Notes: generated from the letters alone by a model not told the origin. 64,000 nt of DNA from Microvirga alba (GCF_015694465.1 NZ_JADQDO010000002.1:558001-622000), one strand, 5' to 3'. Positions 31,673 to 42,513 are shown, counted from the stretch's first letter. Made by a program: numbers and translations.

Positions 31673-32764
31673 GTCCTTCGGTCCTGTTGCGACGGCTCCT
31701 GCCGGCCGGCTGCGTCATAGGCCGTCACAATGCGGCGCACCAGATCGTGGCGCACCACGTCCTGTTCCTTGAAGGTGACGCGAGCGATGCCCTCGACTCC
31801 GTCGAGAATCCGCACGGCCTCGATCAGCCCGGATTTCTGGCCCGGAGGCAGGTCGATCTGGGTCGGGTCGCCGTTGATGATCATGCGCGACCCTTCGCCG
31901 AGACGGGTCAGAAACATTTTCATCTGCATCGATGTGGTGTTCTGCGCCTCGTCGAGCAGCACGACCGCGTTGGTAAGGGTCCGCCCGCGCATGAAGGCGA
32001 GCGGCGCGATTTCGATCATGCCGGTCTGAAGGCCCCGGTCCACGTGCCGCGCCTCCATGAAATCATAGAGGGCGTCGTAGATCGGCCGCAGATAGGGATC
32101 GACCTTTTCGCGCATGTCGCCGGGCAGGAAGCCGAGCCGTTCGCCGGCTTCGACGGCGGGGCGCGAGAGAATCAGGCGATCCGCCTGTCCCTGCTCCAGA
32201 AGCGAGACGGCATAGCCGACCGCAAGCCAGGTCTTGCCGGTGCCGGCGGGACCTTCCGCGAAGACCAGCTCGTGCTGCTTGAGCGCCTTGATATAAGCGT
32301 TCTGCGCCGCGTTGCGGGCGCGCACCGGGCCGCGTTTGCGGGTCGCGATCTGGTCGAAGGCGGTCAGGCCCGGAATGGCGGCCTCGGCGGTGGGAAAGAG
32401 ACTGCCCTGCAGGTTGCTTTCCTGAATCGCCCCATCCACGTCGCCGGGAGCCAGCGTCACGCCCTGGCGGGCGCGCTCATAGAGCCCCTCCAGCACCCTG
32501 CGGGCGAGTTCGGATGCTTCCGGCGTACCCTTGACGGTCACCCGGTTGCCGTTGGCGATGGCGGTGACGCTCAAGCGTCGCTCGAGATGGGCGAGGTTCT
32601 GATCGTATTGCCCGAAAACAAGGCTGGCGAGGCGATTGTCGTCGAAGGTGAGGATGATCTCGGCCTCTTCCTCGACGCCTGGATGTAAGCTTGCGGGGCT
32701 CCGGCCCTTTTGCGCTCGTGCGGTCACGTTGTCCGCTGGCCTCAAATGCCTCTCCTCATGTTGT

Positions 32765-32784
<20 letters not shown>
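31669..32784 (-). CDS. PhoH-like ATPase
   Basis: About 371 residues from a GTG at 32784, which overlaps miaB by 20 bp; a shorter GTG start is possible. An N-terminal KH-like region ([22 protein letters not shown]) precedes the PhoH domain. Walker A is [14 protein letters not shown] near residue 190 and Walker B is [14 protein letters not shown]. PhoH/YbeZ is an ATPase or putative RNA helicase that interacts with YbeY in other bacteria, which fits its overlap with ybeY here. Confidence 0.93.
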
Positions 32785-34123
<1,339 letters not shown>

Positions 34124-34394
34124 GCTGAACGAGCCTGTTGCTTGAAATACCCGTGGCGGGCGAAGAATGAGCGTTGTTTACGCCTTTTGCGGCCTCAAGA
34201 GAATAGCTGGCCTGTCGCGGCATTGCACGGCGACCCCGATGGGGGCGCCGCATTCCTGCCAAGATGCACCGAAATAAGGATTTTCTTCCGGACCGGCACC
34301 ACGAGGAGCCCGTGGAACGAAAAAAGCCCGGTTCCTTTCGAAAACCTCCGATGCGGCGGTACGGGGCCTTCCGGTCTCGCTGGTTCTTCATCTC

Positions 34395-35030
34395 TTGGCG
34401 GCGTCGGCCTTTCTTGTTCCATTCAGCTTGAAGCGGTCCCCCGCGCCGCTCGATGAGAGCGTCCTCGTTGAAATCTGGACGCCCGAGCAATGGGACGAGT
34501 TTCTCGCCCCCGAAAGGCCTCAGGGTGCGGACGAGCGACCACCGCAATCCGAGCCTGGGATCGCAACGGCCCTCCGGAGCGGCGCGGATCCTGTTTTCTC
34601 GACGCCTGAGCCGCCTCCCGTCGAGCCGAAATCCCAGAATCCGGGAACGATCCGCGCAACGAAAATTCTATCCGGCGATGTCCTCTCCCATCCAGGGAGC
34701 CGAGCCATGAGGACGACGCTTCCGCTCCTCGAGGAAGAAACACGCATGGAGCAACTCTGCGGCCTTGAGGCCATTGCGCAGATCGTGGCCGCGTTCACGC
34801 AGTTTCAGCCCGACCGCGTCGTTGCTTACGCCATGGCGGATGTGAAAATCGGCAAGAACACGGTCCTGGCCGAGGGAGCCGCGTTTCGTAGCCACCAGCA
34901 ATGGTACAATTTGAAATTCACCTGCCAGCTCAAGGCTGACCGACAAACGGTGCAGGCCTTCGAGTTCCTGGTCGGTGAAACGATTCCGAAAAAGCTTTGG
35001 GAGGCGCACAATCTTCCGGCGATCTATTAG
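34395..35030 (+). CDS. DUF930 protein, start unclear (possible 5' frameshift)
   Basis: 211 residues from a TTG at 34395. The conserved domain is C-terminal (about 115-205): MEQLCGLEAIAQI, RVVAYAMADVKI, GAAFRSHQQWYNLKFTCQL. A Pro-rich spacer precedes it. The hydrophobic N-terminal helix appears to begin further upstream (PVSLVLHLLAASAFLVPFSL). However, that frame has no ATG, GTG or TTG before the TTG at 34395, back to a stop at 34275-34277. An ATG at 34351 is in another frame, so a single-base indel or use of a rare start is possible. Function is unknown. Confidence 0.7.
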   Translation: MAASAFLVPFSLKRSPAPLDESVLVEIWTPEQWDEFLAPERPQGADERPPQSEPGIATALRSGADPVFSTPEPPPVEPKSQNPGTIRATKILSGDVLSHPGSRAMRTTLPLLEEETRMEQLCGLEAIAQIVAAFTQFQPDRVVAYAMADVKIGKNTVLAEGAAFRSHQQWYNLKFTCQLKADRQTVQAFEFLVGETIPKKLWEAHNLPAIY

Positions 35031-35052
35031 AAGGCGCTGGAACGCGAGCGCC

Positions 35053-35610
35053 TCAGGATCGATAGCGCGCCATCGCTTCTGCCTCGATCTTCTTGATCCA
35101 TGCGTCCTTACAATCACTGTAGGCGTGCGAGTCGTCGGGGTGAAGGCTTTGGCAACGCGCCTTCTCCTCATCGTAGGCGCGCGCAATCTCCGGTCGCTCG
35201 CGCAGATAATCGCGAAAGGCGAGATGGCGCTCGATTTCCGAGGATCCGTCCACATAGCAATGAAGCTGGACCAGCCTGCGCCCGGTATCGAGGTCGACCT
35301 TCGTGCAGTAGCGCCGCCCTGGCAATCCGTACTCGCCCCACCACTCGTAACCAAGAGCCTCGATCGCGCTCTTGCGCCTGTCCAGTTCCGACAAGTTCGT
35401 GACCACAGGCAGGAGATCCAAGATCGGTTTGGCGGATATGCCGGGAATGGCTGTCGAACCGACATGGTGGACGGTCAGCAAAGTCGATCCGAGAATGGCC
35501 GCGAGCGCGTCGCCTTCTGCTCCGGCGCGCTCGGACCAGCGAGGATCATGCGGGAACAACTCGACTTTGAAGGGCGGTGGCAATCTGATGACCTTCGTAA
35601 TTGTCCTCAT
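35053..35610 (-). CDS. GrpB/UPF0157 family protein (nucleotidyltransferase fold)
   Basis: 185 residues. The motif VHHVGSTAIPGISAKPILDLLPVV is the hallmark of the GrpB family, which has a nucleotidyltransferase-like fold. The rest matches family length (ELFPHDPRW near the start, RDYLRERPEIARAYDEEK near the end). The family is sometimes fused to CoaE, but no biochemical function is agreed. It converges on DUF930 and lies 95 bp from the GST gene on the same strand. Confidence 0.87.
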   Translation of the reverse strand: MRTITKVIRLPPPFKVELFPHDPRWSERAGAEGDALAAILGSTLLTVHHVGSTAIPGISAKPILDLLPVVTNLSELDRRKSAIEALGYEWWGEYGLPGRRYCTKVDLDTGRRLVQLHCYVDGSSEIERHLAFRDYLRERPEIARAYDEEKARCQSLHPDDSHAYSDCKDAWIKKIEAEAMARYRS

Positions 35611-35705
35611 GCAGCAAGAGCTGGCGCGAAGATCGGAACGGGTGCAGAGCGGAAGTCGGCGGAGGCGACCCGAATGACATCGTTTCGGACGTTGGCGGAC
35701 GTCCC

Positions 35706-36509
35706 CTATCCAGCCAACAATCCCAGGGCTTCATCGCTTGCCGGTTGACCGTACTTATCGGCCGGGGGCCATGGACGGGTCTTCCAGTGCGGTTCGAAAA
35801 CGAAGCTCGACCTCGTCCGCCCCGGCAGCAGAGCGCCGTTCCCCGCTCCGAGAGCATAGTCGTAGTAGAGCTTCAGAATCTCTTCGCGCGATGTCTGCTG
35901 GGCCGCGGGATGCGCCAGACACGCCTGTCGCCAACGTCGAACCCTCTCGAATTCACCGTTCGCCGGCAGGTCGAAGCCCTCGTAATACTCAAGGAACCAG
36001 AAGCGCATGAAGATCGGCGTGAAAACCGCTTCGGCGAGCCCGAAATCCGAAAACAGAAAATCACCCTGGGGGCTGTGTTCGCGCAGGAAATCATCGATCT
36101 GTGAGAACGACCGCAGAAGTCTCTCCTGGTGAGAGTGGAGTGCATCGCGGTCCTGGTTCATGACGAACGCATAGCCTGCGGAGATTAAGGGCCCCTCCTT
36201 GGCGATGAGCATCCTTTCGACCGCATGTTGGAAGGGATCGGCGCGGCGCTGTTGAACGCCCGGGACCGTTTCGTCGAGATATTGCAGGATGACGAGACTT
36301 TCCTTCAGAATGCGTCCATCCGCGGTCTCCAGAACGGGAAGTGCCGTTGTCCCGCGCGTCTTTTGCAGCAATTCGGGATCTCTCGGCTTGGTAATGTCGA
36401 CGACGCGGAATTCCACGGCATCGGGATGCCCCTTGAGATTCAGCAGAATTTCGATCCGCTGACAGAATGGGCACACCGGAATGTGGTAGACGATCGGCTT
36501 CGCTCGCAT
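35706..36509 (-). CDS. Glutathione S-transferase family protein
   Basis: 267 residues. The N-terminal thioredoxin-like domain begins IVYHIPVCPFCQRIEILLNLKG with a CPFC pair, then TALPVLETADGRILKESLVILQYLDE, where the cis-Pro and Glu-Ser bind glutathione. A helical C-terminal domain (about 95-235) and a longer tail follow. The CPFC site suggests an omega- or glutaredoxin-like GST able to act in thiol exchange. The substrate is unknown. It lies in a small accessory patch between miaB and plsC. Confidence 0.87.
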   Translation of the reverse strand: MRAKPIVYHIPVCPFCQRIEILLNLKGHPDAVEFRVVDITKPRDPELLQKTRGTTALPVLETADGRILKESLVILQYLDETVPGVQQRRADPFQHAVERMLIAKEGPLISAGYAFVMNQDRDALHSHQERLLRSFSQIDDFLREHSPQGDFLFSDFGLAEAVFTPIFMRFWFLEYYEGFDLPANGEFERVRRWRQACLAHPAAQQTSREEILKLYYDYALGAGNGALLPGRTRSSFVFEPHWKTRPWPPADKYGQPASDEALGLLAG

Positions 36510-36604
36510 CGTTCTCTCCTGGGCAATCGGTCGAAAAATCCATTCAACCGCAAGGAGCGGACCTGTAAAGCGAAGGCGCCGGAATCCTTGAGAATGAATG
36601 TCGC

Positions 36605-37372
36605 TTAGGAAGTTTTGACCGCCTTGCGGATGGCCGCTTCGGCTTCCGCCGTCGCCTGCTTGCGGTTGCCGTTGAAGGGAACCGGCTCGCCCCAGGTCAC
36701 CACCGCGTCGATGGGACCGTCGCGGAAGAACAAGCCGAGATGGGGCGCGAGTTCCATGTCGCCATACCAGGCGATGGCCGGGCGCTCGCGCCGGGTCACC
36801 GGCAGGCCGTTGCGGCGGGTGTAGGAAATGGCGAGCGGCTGGAGATAGACGCGCTCGATGCTGTCATCCATCAACGCCGTCTGGGCCGCACCGACGAGGG
36901 AGGAGCGGAAGGGCAGGAGCCGGTTGCCATCCCCCGTCGTGCCTTCCGCGAACAAGACCATCACCTCGCCCTTCACCAGACGATGGGCGAGCGCGTGGCG
37001 GACTTCCGCCGTCGCCTTCTTGCGCTGGCGGTCGATGAAGACCGAGCGTTGCAGCTTCGCGAACAGCCCGATGACGGGCCATGTCTCGACCTCCGACTTG
37101 GCGATGAAGGAGAGCGGATGAACCGAGCCGATGACCGGAATGTCGAGCCAGGAGACGTGATTGGCGAGAACCAGCGTCGCATCGTCCCCGGGCGGCGTGC
37201 CCTTTTCGACGACGCGCAGGCTGAAGAGGCGCAGAAAGATCCGGTGAAACCACATCGGCGCGACGTGCATGACCTGCCAGCCGAACCGCATCGCCACCAT
37301 CTGGAGCGGGATCAGGAGGAGGCTGCAGAGGGCCAGGACGAAGAGTTTCAGTCCAACGCCGATCCGCCTCAC
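36605..37372 (-). CDS. plsC: 1-acyl-sn-glycerol-3-phosphate acyltransferase
   Basis: 255 residues; adds the second acyl chain in phosphatidic acid synthesis. Membrane helices are at the N-terminus, then the acyltransferase motifs ANHVSWLDIPV (the HX4D motif in the variant NHVSWLD) and LFAEGTTGDGNRLLPF (EGT). It starts with GTG overlapping the fur-type stop (GTGA). Some relatives are OlsA-like enzymes of ornithine lipid synthesis; no olsB is nearby. Confidence 0.9.
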   Translation of the reverse strand: MRRIGVGLKLFVLALCSLLLIPLQMVAMRFGWQVMHVAPMWFHRIFLRLFSLRVVEKGTPPGDDATLVLANHVSWLDIPVIGSVHPLSFIAKSEVETWPVIGLFAKLQRSVFIDRQRKKATAEVRHALAHRLVKGEVMVLFAEGTTGDGNRLLPFRSSLVGAAQTALMDDSIERVYLQPLAISYTRRNGLPVTRRERPAIAWYGDMELAPHLGLFFRDGPIDAVVTWGEPVPFNGNRKQATAEAEAAIRKAVKTS

Positions 37373-37824
37373 GTGTCGTCCTTCGGAATCGGCACCGCGT
37401 AAAGCTCAAGCCGGTGATAGACGACCTTGTAGCCGAGCCGCCGGGCGATCTCTGTCTGCAGGGCCTCGATCTCGTCCGATTGGAACTCGATCACGGCGCC
37501 GGTTTCGAGATTGATCAGGTGGTCGTGGTGCTCGCGCGCCGCCTGCTCGTAGCGCGAGCGGCCGTCGCGGAAATCGAGCCGCTCGATGATGCCTTGCGTC
37601 TCCAGAAGCTTCACGGTCCGATAGACGGTCGAGAGCGAGATGCGCTCGTCCACCGCCGCCGCGCGGCGGTGCAGCTCCACCACGTCGGGGTGGTCGGCCG
37701 CGGCGTCGAGAATGCGCGCGATGACCCGGCGCTGGCCGGTCATGCGCAAGCCCTTCTCGCGGCAGGCGCGCTCGATGGCGTCCGACCGGCGCGGTCTGAT
37801 CGATGTGGTGTTGCGTAAAGCCAA
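37369..37824 (-). CDS. fur: Fur-family metal regulator (Fur/Mur)
   Basis: 151 residues. A winged helix (GLRMTGQRRVIARIL, then SLSTVYRTVKLLETQGI) is followed by a dimerisation/metal domain (REHHDHLINLETGAVIEF). In rhizobia the protein at this locus senses manganese (Mur) and leaves iron control to Irr/RirA; an irr gene lies at 49544 in this window. It is translationally coupled to plsC. Confidence 0.9.
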   Translation of the reverse strand: MALRNTTSIRPRRSDAIERACREKGLRMTGQRRVIARILDAAADHPDVVELHRRAAAVDERISLSTVYRTVKLLETQGIIERLDFRDGRSRYEQAAREHHDHLINLETGAVIEFQSDEIEALQTEIARRLGYKVVYHRLELYAVPIPKDDT

Positions 37825-37915
37825 GGCTGACCCACTCCTTGCGGATGCTTATAGGGGACCAACGGGGCTGGGGCTATATACCCCGCTCATTCGGACTTTT
37901 CGCCCGGCCGTGAAG

Positions 37916-38401
37916 TCACAAGTCCAACGCCATCGTGACCGCCGCCACCCGCGTTCCGTCGGGCTTGAGATAATAGGCCGGGCGGCGCCCGATCTCCTTG
38001 AAGCCGAGGCGGCGATAGAGGGCGAGCGCCGGGGCATTGCCCTCCTCGACCTCGAGATGAACCTTGGCCACGCCCTTACGGGAGAGCCCCTCCAGGTGCT
38101 GCTTCAGGAGCGGACGGGCATGGCCGCGTCCGCGCGCCTCCTTTCGGATGGCGATGGTGAGGATCTCCGCTTCGTCGAGCACGATTCGCGACAGGGCAAA
38201 ACCCACGGGCCGGGTCTCGCGTCCGAGAAACAGCCCATCGCCGATGACGCCGCGTTCGCCGAGCAGGCGCTCGAATTCAAGCGGGCTCCAGGCCCGCGCG
38301 AAAGCGGAGGCGTGGATCGCCGCGAGCTGAGCGGCAGTCTCGGTCCCGACCGCCTCGATGCGGGCGCTGGGGGGCCGGAAGATCCGGTCGAGGAAGCTCA
38401 T
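37916..38401 (-). CDS. rimI: Ribosomal-protein-alanine N-acetyltransferase (RimI)
   Basis: 161 residues of the GNAT fold. The acetyl-CoA loop is EARGRGHARPLLKQHL (RGxGxA type) and the C-terminal substrate strand is NAPALALYRRLGFKEIGRRP. RimI acetylates ribosomal protein S18 in E. coli. It overlaps the tsaB stop by 4 bp, a linkage conserved across many bacteria. Confidence 0.93.
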   Translation of the reverse strand: MSFLDRIFRPPSARIEAVGTETAAQLAAIHASAFARAWSPLEFERLLGERGVIGDGLFLGRETRPVGFALSRIVLDEAEILTIAIRKEARGRGHARPLLKQHLEGLSRKGVAKVHLEVEEGNAPALALYRRLGFKEIGRRPAYYLKPDGTRVAAVTMALDL

Positions 38402-39081
38402 CGGCGGGCGATTCGCGCTCCGTCCTGCGGCTTGGCGTCGGGATCGCGCAGGTAGAGCGGTTTCGGCAGGGCCTGGGCCGGATCGGCGATAGCGCCGAGG
38501 CGCGCGACCCAGGCGATGTCGGGCGCAAGGGTCGATTCGCCGATGATGGCCTCGATTCCCTGGGCGCGGGCCTCCGCGGCAAGCGCGGTCGCCGCCGATC
38601 CCGTGACCAGGAGCGGGCCGGAGCCGAGAAGGCGCAGGGCGTCGCGGTAGTTCATCAGGCCCGGCGGAATGATGGTGCGTCCGCCAAATGCGATGGCCTG
38701 GATATAGATGTGCCCGTGCTTGGCATCGATGGCGGCGGTGAACAGGCCACGCTGGTTGCCCGCCATGAGGGGAGCGAGAAAGGCCGAGAGCGTCGCGACC
38801 CCGATCACCGGGATTCCCAGCGCCAGTCCGATGCCGCGCGCGGCGGAGATGCCGACCCGAAGGCCGGTATAGCTGCCCGGTCCGACCGTCACCGCGACCC
38901 GGTCGAGGCTGTCGAACCCGCCCTCCACGTGCGAGGACAGCCGGTCGAGCAGCGGCAACAGGGCCTCCGCGTGGCCGCGCTCCATGGCGATGGATTCGCT
39001 GGCCAGCGGCTCAGCCTCACCCGCCTGGAAGATGCAGGCCGAGCAGGCGCCGAGGGCGGTATCGATGGCAAGGACGCGCAA
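38398..39081 (-). CDS. tsaB: tRNA threonylcarbamoyladenosine biosynthesis protein TsaB
   Basis: 227 residues, an ASKHA-fold partner of TsaD/TsaE in t6A37 formation. The N-terminal LAIDTALGACSACIF, then HAEALLPLLDRL and VGPGSYTGLRVGISAARGIG, are typical. TsaB is the non-catalytic scaffold; tsaD is not in the window. Confidence 0.95.
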   Translation of the reverse strand: MRVLAIDTALGACSACIFQAGEAEPLASESIAMERGHAEALLPLLDRLSSHVEGGFDSLDRVAVTVGPGSYTGLRVGISAARGIGLALGIPVIGVATLSAFLAPLMAGNQRGLFTAAIDAKHGHIYIQAIAFGGRTIIPPGLMNYRDALRLLGSGPLLVTGSAATALAAEARAQGIEAIIGESTLAPDIAWVARLGAIADPAQALPKPLYLRDPDAKPQDGARIARR

Positions 39082-39111
39082 ACTTCGTCTCCGTCTGATC
39101 CTGTCTCTTTA

Positions 39112-39150
39112 GAACAAGATCCGGACCGGTGGGAACCGGTTTTGCAATGA
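39112..39150. repeat. Dispersed palindromic repeat (short form) upstream of tsaB
   Basis: gaacaagatccggaccggtgggaaccggttttgcaatga carries the internal ccggt...accgg core of the family, but its outer arms are degraded. It lies between tsaB and the nitroreductase gene. Confidence 0.6.
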
Positions 39151-39169
39151 CATGCCCGCGCGGCCCTTC

Positions 39170-39757
39170 TCAGGCGATCGTGCAGAAATCCTCAAACGCC
39201 AGACGCGGCTGGCGGGGATGCAGCTTTTCCCGCAGTCCGTAGCCGAGATTGACGAGAAAGTTCGATTTGATCTTGCCGTCGGGAAAGAACGCCCCGTCCA
39301 CACCCTCGCGATTGAAGCCCGACATCGGCCCGCAATCGAGCCCGAGCGCGCGCGCGGCGAGGATCAGATACCCGCCTTGAATGGACGAGTTGCGGAACGC
39401 GCCTTCCTCGATGGCGGCGGGCTTGCCGGCAAACCAGCTTCGCGCATCCGAATGCGGATTGAGGTAGGGGAGTTTTTCGTAGAATTCCGTGTCGTAGGCC
39501 ACGATGGCGGTGGCGGGCGCGCTCATGGTCTGGCGCACATTGCCCTCATCCAGATGCGGCCGCAGCTTCTCCTTCGCCTCGGGCGAGACCACGAAGACGA
39601 AGCGGGCCGGCGTGGAATTGGCGCTGGTCGGCCCAAGCTTGGCGAGTTCGGCCACCGCGCGTAAGGACTCCGCGCTGACCGGCTTGTCCTGCCACCAGCG
39701 GAAGGTGCGGGCGTTGCGAAAGAGCTGATCGAGGGCGTCGTCGGACAGGGCGGACAC
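39170..39757 (-). CDS. Nitroreductase family protein, RutE-like (malonic semialdehyde reductase type)
   Basis: About 195 residues from a GTG near 39757 (product begins [13 protein letters not shown]); an upstream TTG would add 10 residues. Family features are [19 protein letters not shown], then [17 protein letters not shown] (FMN region) and [18 protein letters not shown]. These match RutE/HadB-type flavin reductases, which reduce malonic semialdehyde in uracil breakdown. No other rut genes are present, so the physiological substrate is uncertain. Confidence 0.87.
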   Translation of the reverse strand: MSALSDDALDQLFRNARTFRWWQDKPVSAESLRAVAELAKLGPTSANSTPARFVFVVSPEAKEKLRPHLDEGNVRQTMSAPATAIVAYDTEFYEKLPYLNPHSDARSWFAGKPAAIEEGAFRNSSIQGGYLILAARALGLDCGPMSGFNREGVDGAFFPDGKIKSNFLVNLGYGLREKLHPRQPRLAFEDFCTIA

Positions 39758-39770
39758 GGAAGCCTCCAAG

Positions 39771-39801
39771 AAAAAAGCGCGGCCCAAAAGACCGCGCCGG
39801 T
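39771..39801 (-). terminator. Intrinsic terminator upstream of the nitroreductase gene
   Basis: On the minus strand gcgcggtc and ggccgcgc form a stem around a tttt loop, followed by ttttttc. It lies downstream of the NifU-type gene, across the repeat at 39809-39906, and most likely ends that transcript. Confidence 0.75.
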
Positions 39802-39808
39802 GATTCTA

Positions 39809-39906
39809 GAGCTTGATCATGTCACTTTGAAACCTGATCAAGCTCAAGATTTCTAATTTCCGCATGATCCGGGCGAACAACCGGTTTCCACTTGTTCTGA
39901 TCATGC
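39809..39906. repeat. Two adjacent palindromic repeats between NifU and nitroreductase genes
   Basis: The first has perfect 10 bp arms agcttgatca/tgatcaagct (39810-39844). The second, gcatgatc...ccggtttccacttgttc...gatcatgc (39862-39906), is a full member of the dispersed family. Confidence 0.85.
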
Positions 39907-39927
39907 TCTCCCGTCCGGGGCGCTGCC

Positions 39928-40488
39928 TCAAACAGCCTGCACTTCGCGCACATCCGGCAGGAATTGGCGCAGCAGGTTCTGGATGCCGTTGCGCAACGTC
40001 GCCGTCGAGGACGGGCAGCCGGAGCAGGCGCCCTTCATGACGAGATAGACGATGCCGTCCTTGAAACCCCGGAAGGTGATGTCGCCGCCGTCGCCCGCGA
40101 CCGCCGGGCGGATACGGGTTTCGAGCAGTTCCTTGATGGTGGCGACGGTCGAGGCATCCGCTTCGTCGAAGAACTCTTCGCCGTCCTCCTGGATCGCCGC
40201 GTCGGCGTTCGTGAAGAGGGGCGCGCCGGTCATGAAATGCTCCATGATCCCGCCGAGGATCGCGGGCTTCAGGTGCTGCCACTCGCCATCGGCCTTCGTG
40301 ACGGTGATGAAATCGTAGCCGAAAAACACGCCGGTCACGCCCGGAATGGCGAACAGCCGTCCGGCCAGCGGCGAGACGCCTGCATTCTCGGCATTGCGCG
40401 CCTCAAAGGTACCCTCCGGCATCACGACGCGGCCGGGCAGGAACTTCAAGGTGGCGGGATTGGGGGTCGCTTCAGTCTGAATGAACAT
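39928..40488 (-). CDS. NifU/Nfu-type iron-sulfur cluster scaffold
   Basis: 186 residues. The N-terminal Nfu_N domain (MFIQTEATPNPATLKFLPG) is followed by a C-terminal NifU domain with the cluster-binding CxxC in GACSGCPSSTATL near residue 157. Such proteins carry Fe-S clusters to target enzymes. Many radical-SAM and other Fe-S enzymes, such as MiaB in this window, could be clients, but none is indicated specifically. Confidence 0.93.
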   Translation of the reverse strand: MFIQTEATPNPATLKFLPGRVVMPEGTFEARNAENAGVSPLAGRLFAIPGVTGVFFGYDFITVTKADGEWQHLKPAILGGIMEHFMTGAPLFTNADAAIQEDGEEFFDEADASTVATIKELLETRIRPAVAGDGGDITFRGFKDGIVYLVMKGACSGCPSSTATLRNGIQNLLRQFLPDVREVQAV

Positions 40489-40626
40489 CGTTTTTTCCTC
40501 AGCGCCGGTTCAAGGCCGGCGAGTGGGTCAGAAAGATCGTCTTGGAATTGTTCTAACAGGTTCCGGAGCCAATGTGGATCGGACTTTGAGGGATTCCAAG
40601 AGCGGGGCAACTTCAGTGGGGCAACT

Positions 40627-40838
40627 TCCCTCCTCCCTTGCGCGGAGGGATTGAGGGTGGGGGCGGTTCGACCGGGCGGTGATTCCTGATGGTGTCATTC
40701 CGGGGCCGCGAAAGCGGGGCCCGGAACCCGTAACCGCCAACGGCGCGGGATCGCCCGCAGCGACATCCGTTGCGTCTTTTACTAAACCGCCGGTGTTTAT
40801 GGGTTCCGGGCTCGCCTGCGGCGCCCCGGAATGACGGC
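40627..40838. repeat. Repeat-filled gap between NifU and Usp genes
   Basis: The 362 bp gap holds a cctcccttgcgcggaggg hairpin followed by a ttgagggtgggggcgg tail (40627-40680). It also holds a bracketed element from gtcattccggggccgcgaaagcgg to ctgcggcgccccggaatgac (40694-40838), sharing its ends with 18010-18140. No gene is supported. Confidence 0.7.
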
Positions 40839-40850
40839 GAAGGCTCCCGT

Positions 40851-41348
40851 TCACCCCGCCAACGCGTCGATTTCTTCGTCGCTCAGGGAGCCGGGCACGA
40901 TGACGATCGGGACCGGGAAGGTGGAGGAGGCTTTTCCGGCGAGCGTCGAGACCAGGGGGCCGGGGCCGTCCTTGCTCGTTCCCGCCGCCAGCACGAGGAA
41001 GGAGATGTCCTCGTCCTCATTGATGAGCGTGGTGATCGCCTCGGCGCGGTTGCCCACGCGAATCACTTGTTCAGGCTCCACGCCCGCAGCGTTGCGGGCT
41101 TCGCGGGCCGCCGCATCGAGGCTTTTTTTTGCCGCGACGCTGGCTTCTTCCACCATGGCTTCGCCGACGCCGATCCACTCGAAATTGTCGGGCGGGTCGA
41201 CGATGGCGAGCATGATCATGCTCGCGCCTGTCCGCGCCGCGCGCCGCGAGGCGAAATGGATGGCGCGGGCACATTCCGGCGTCTTGTCGATCACCACCAG
41301 GAACTTGGGCCGGTGGCCGGTCTCATACGATCGGCGCTTGCCGCTCAC
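40851..41348 (-). CDS. Universal stress protein, UspA family
   Basis: 165 residues, a single Usp domain beginning KFLVVIDKTPECARAIHFASRRA. The C-terminal ATP-loop region (SFLVLAAGTSKDGPGPLVS ... PIVIVPG) departs from the G-2x-G-9x-G(S/T) motif: one Gly is replaced, so ATP binding is uncertain. It lies downstream of trpS, a placement seen in relatives. Confidence 0.88.
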   Translation of the reverse strand: MSGKRRSYETGHRPKFLVVIDKTPECARAIHFASRRAARTGASMIMLAIVDPPDNFEWIGVGEAMVEEASVAAKKSLDAAAREARNAAGVEPEQVIRVGNRAEAITTLINEDEDISFLVLAAGTSKDGPGPLVSTLAGKASSTFPVPIVIVPGSLSDEEIDALAG

Positions 41349-41405
41349 AGCACGGTCTCCTGCATCGAGAAAGCGATGCTGCCCTGCTCTTGCGCCGGGA
41401 GCAAG

Positions 41406-42446
41406 TCAGCGCGCGCGAACGAAGCCGACGATGTCCTTGACCGCATTCATGGTCTCGCAGGCGATGACCCGGGCGCGGGCCGAGCCGTCCGCCAGGACTG
41501 CGTCGATATGGCCGGGATCGGCCATGAGGCGGCGCATCTCGTCGGCGATGGGGGCGAGTTTGGCCACCGCCACGTCCACGAGGGCGGCCTTGAAGCCGGA
41601 GAATTGCGAGCCGCCATGCTGGCGCAGCACGTCTTCAGCCGTGGTGTCGGTGAGCGCGGCGTAGATCGCAACGAGATTTTCGGCCTCGGGCCGGGACTTC
41701 AGGCCCTCGACCTCGCTCGGCAGCGGCTCGGGATCGGTTTTCGCCTTGCGCACCTTCTGGGCGATGGTGTCGGCGTCGTCGGTCAGGTTGATGCGCGAAT
41801 AGTCGGACGGGTCCGATTTCGACATCTTCTTCGAACCATCGCGCAGCGACATGACCCGGGTCGCGGGGCCTTGAATCAGCGGCTCGGTGAGCGGGAAGAA
41901 GGCATCGCCGAAACCCTGCTCGGCAATCGATTCGGCCCAATCGTTGTTGAATTTCTGCGCGACGTCGCGGGTCAGTTCGAGATGCTGCTTCTGGTCCTCG
42001 CCCACCGGCACATGGGTGGCGCGATAGACAAGGATGTCGGCCGCCATCAGGTTCGGATAGGCGTAGAGGCCGACGGACGCGTTCTCCCGGTCTTTGCCGG
42101 CCTTGTCCTTGAACTGGGTCATGCGGTTCAGCCAGCCGAGACGGGCGACGCAGTTGAAAACCCAGGCGAGTTCGGCGTGTTCGGAAACCTGCGACTGGTT
42201 GAAGACGATATGGCGCGTGGGGTCGATGCCGGCGGCCAGGAACGCGGCGGTGACCTCGCGGATCTGGCGGGTCAGATCCTTGGGGTTCTGCGGCACGGTG
42301 ATCGCGTGCATGTCGACGACGCAATAGATGCAGTCGTGCGTGTCCTGCATGGTCACGAAACGCTTGATGGCTCCGAGATAGTTGCCGAGATGGAGATTCC
42401 CGGTCGGCTGAACGCCCGAGAACACGAGCTCCTTGAACTTCGCCAT
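41406..42446 (-). CDS. trpS: Tryptophanyl-tRNA synthetase
   Basis: 346 residues, a class Ic enzyme. The HIGH-like motif is [11 protein letters not shown] and the KMSKS loop is [11 protein letters not shown]. The start is the ATG at 42446 ([16 protein letters not shown]); an upstream ATG at 42464 would add six residues. It follows murJ and precedes the Usp gene. Confidence 0.97.
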   Translation of the reverse strand: MAKFKELVFSGVQPTGNLHLGNYLGAIKRFVTMQDTHDCIYCVVDMHAITVPQNPKDLTRQIREVTAAFLAAGIDPTRHIVFNQSQVSEHAELAWVFNCVARLGWLNRMTQFKDKAGKDRENASVGLYAYPNLMAADILVYRATHVPVGEDQKQHLELTRDVAQKFNNDWAESIAEQGFGDAFFPLTEPLIQGPATRVMSLRDGSKKMSKSDPSDYSRINLTDDADTIAQKVRKAKTDPEPLPSEVEGLKSRPEAENLVAIYAALTDTTAEDVLRQHGGSQFSGFKAALVDVAVAKLAPIADEMRRLMADPGHIDAVLADGSARARVIACETMNAVKDIVGFVRAR

Positions 42447-42513
42447 CGTCTTCAAAACTCCCACGCTTGTCGCGGCGGGGTTATGACAGGGCCCGGCCGC
42501 GATGCAAGCGGTC

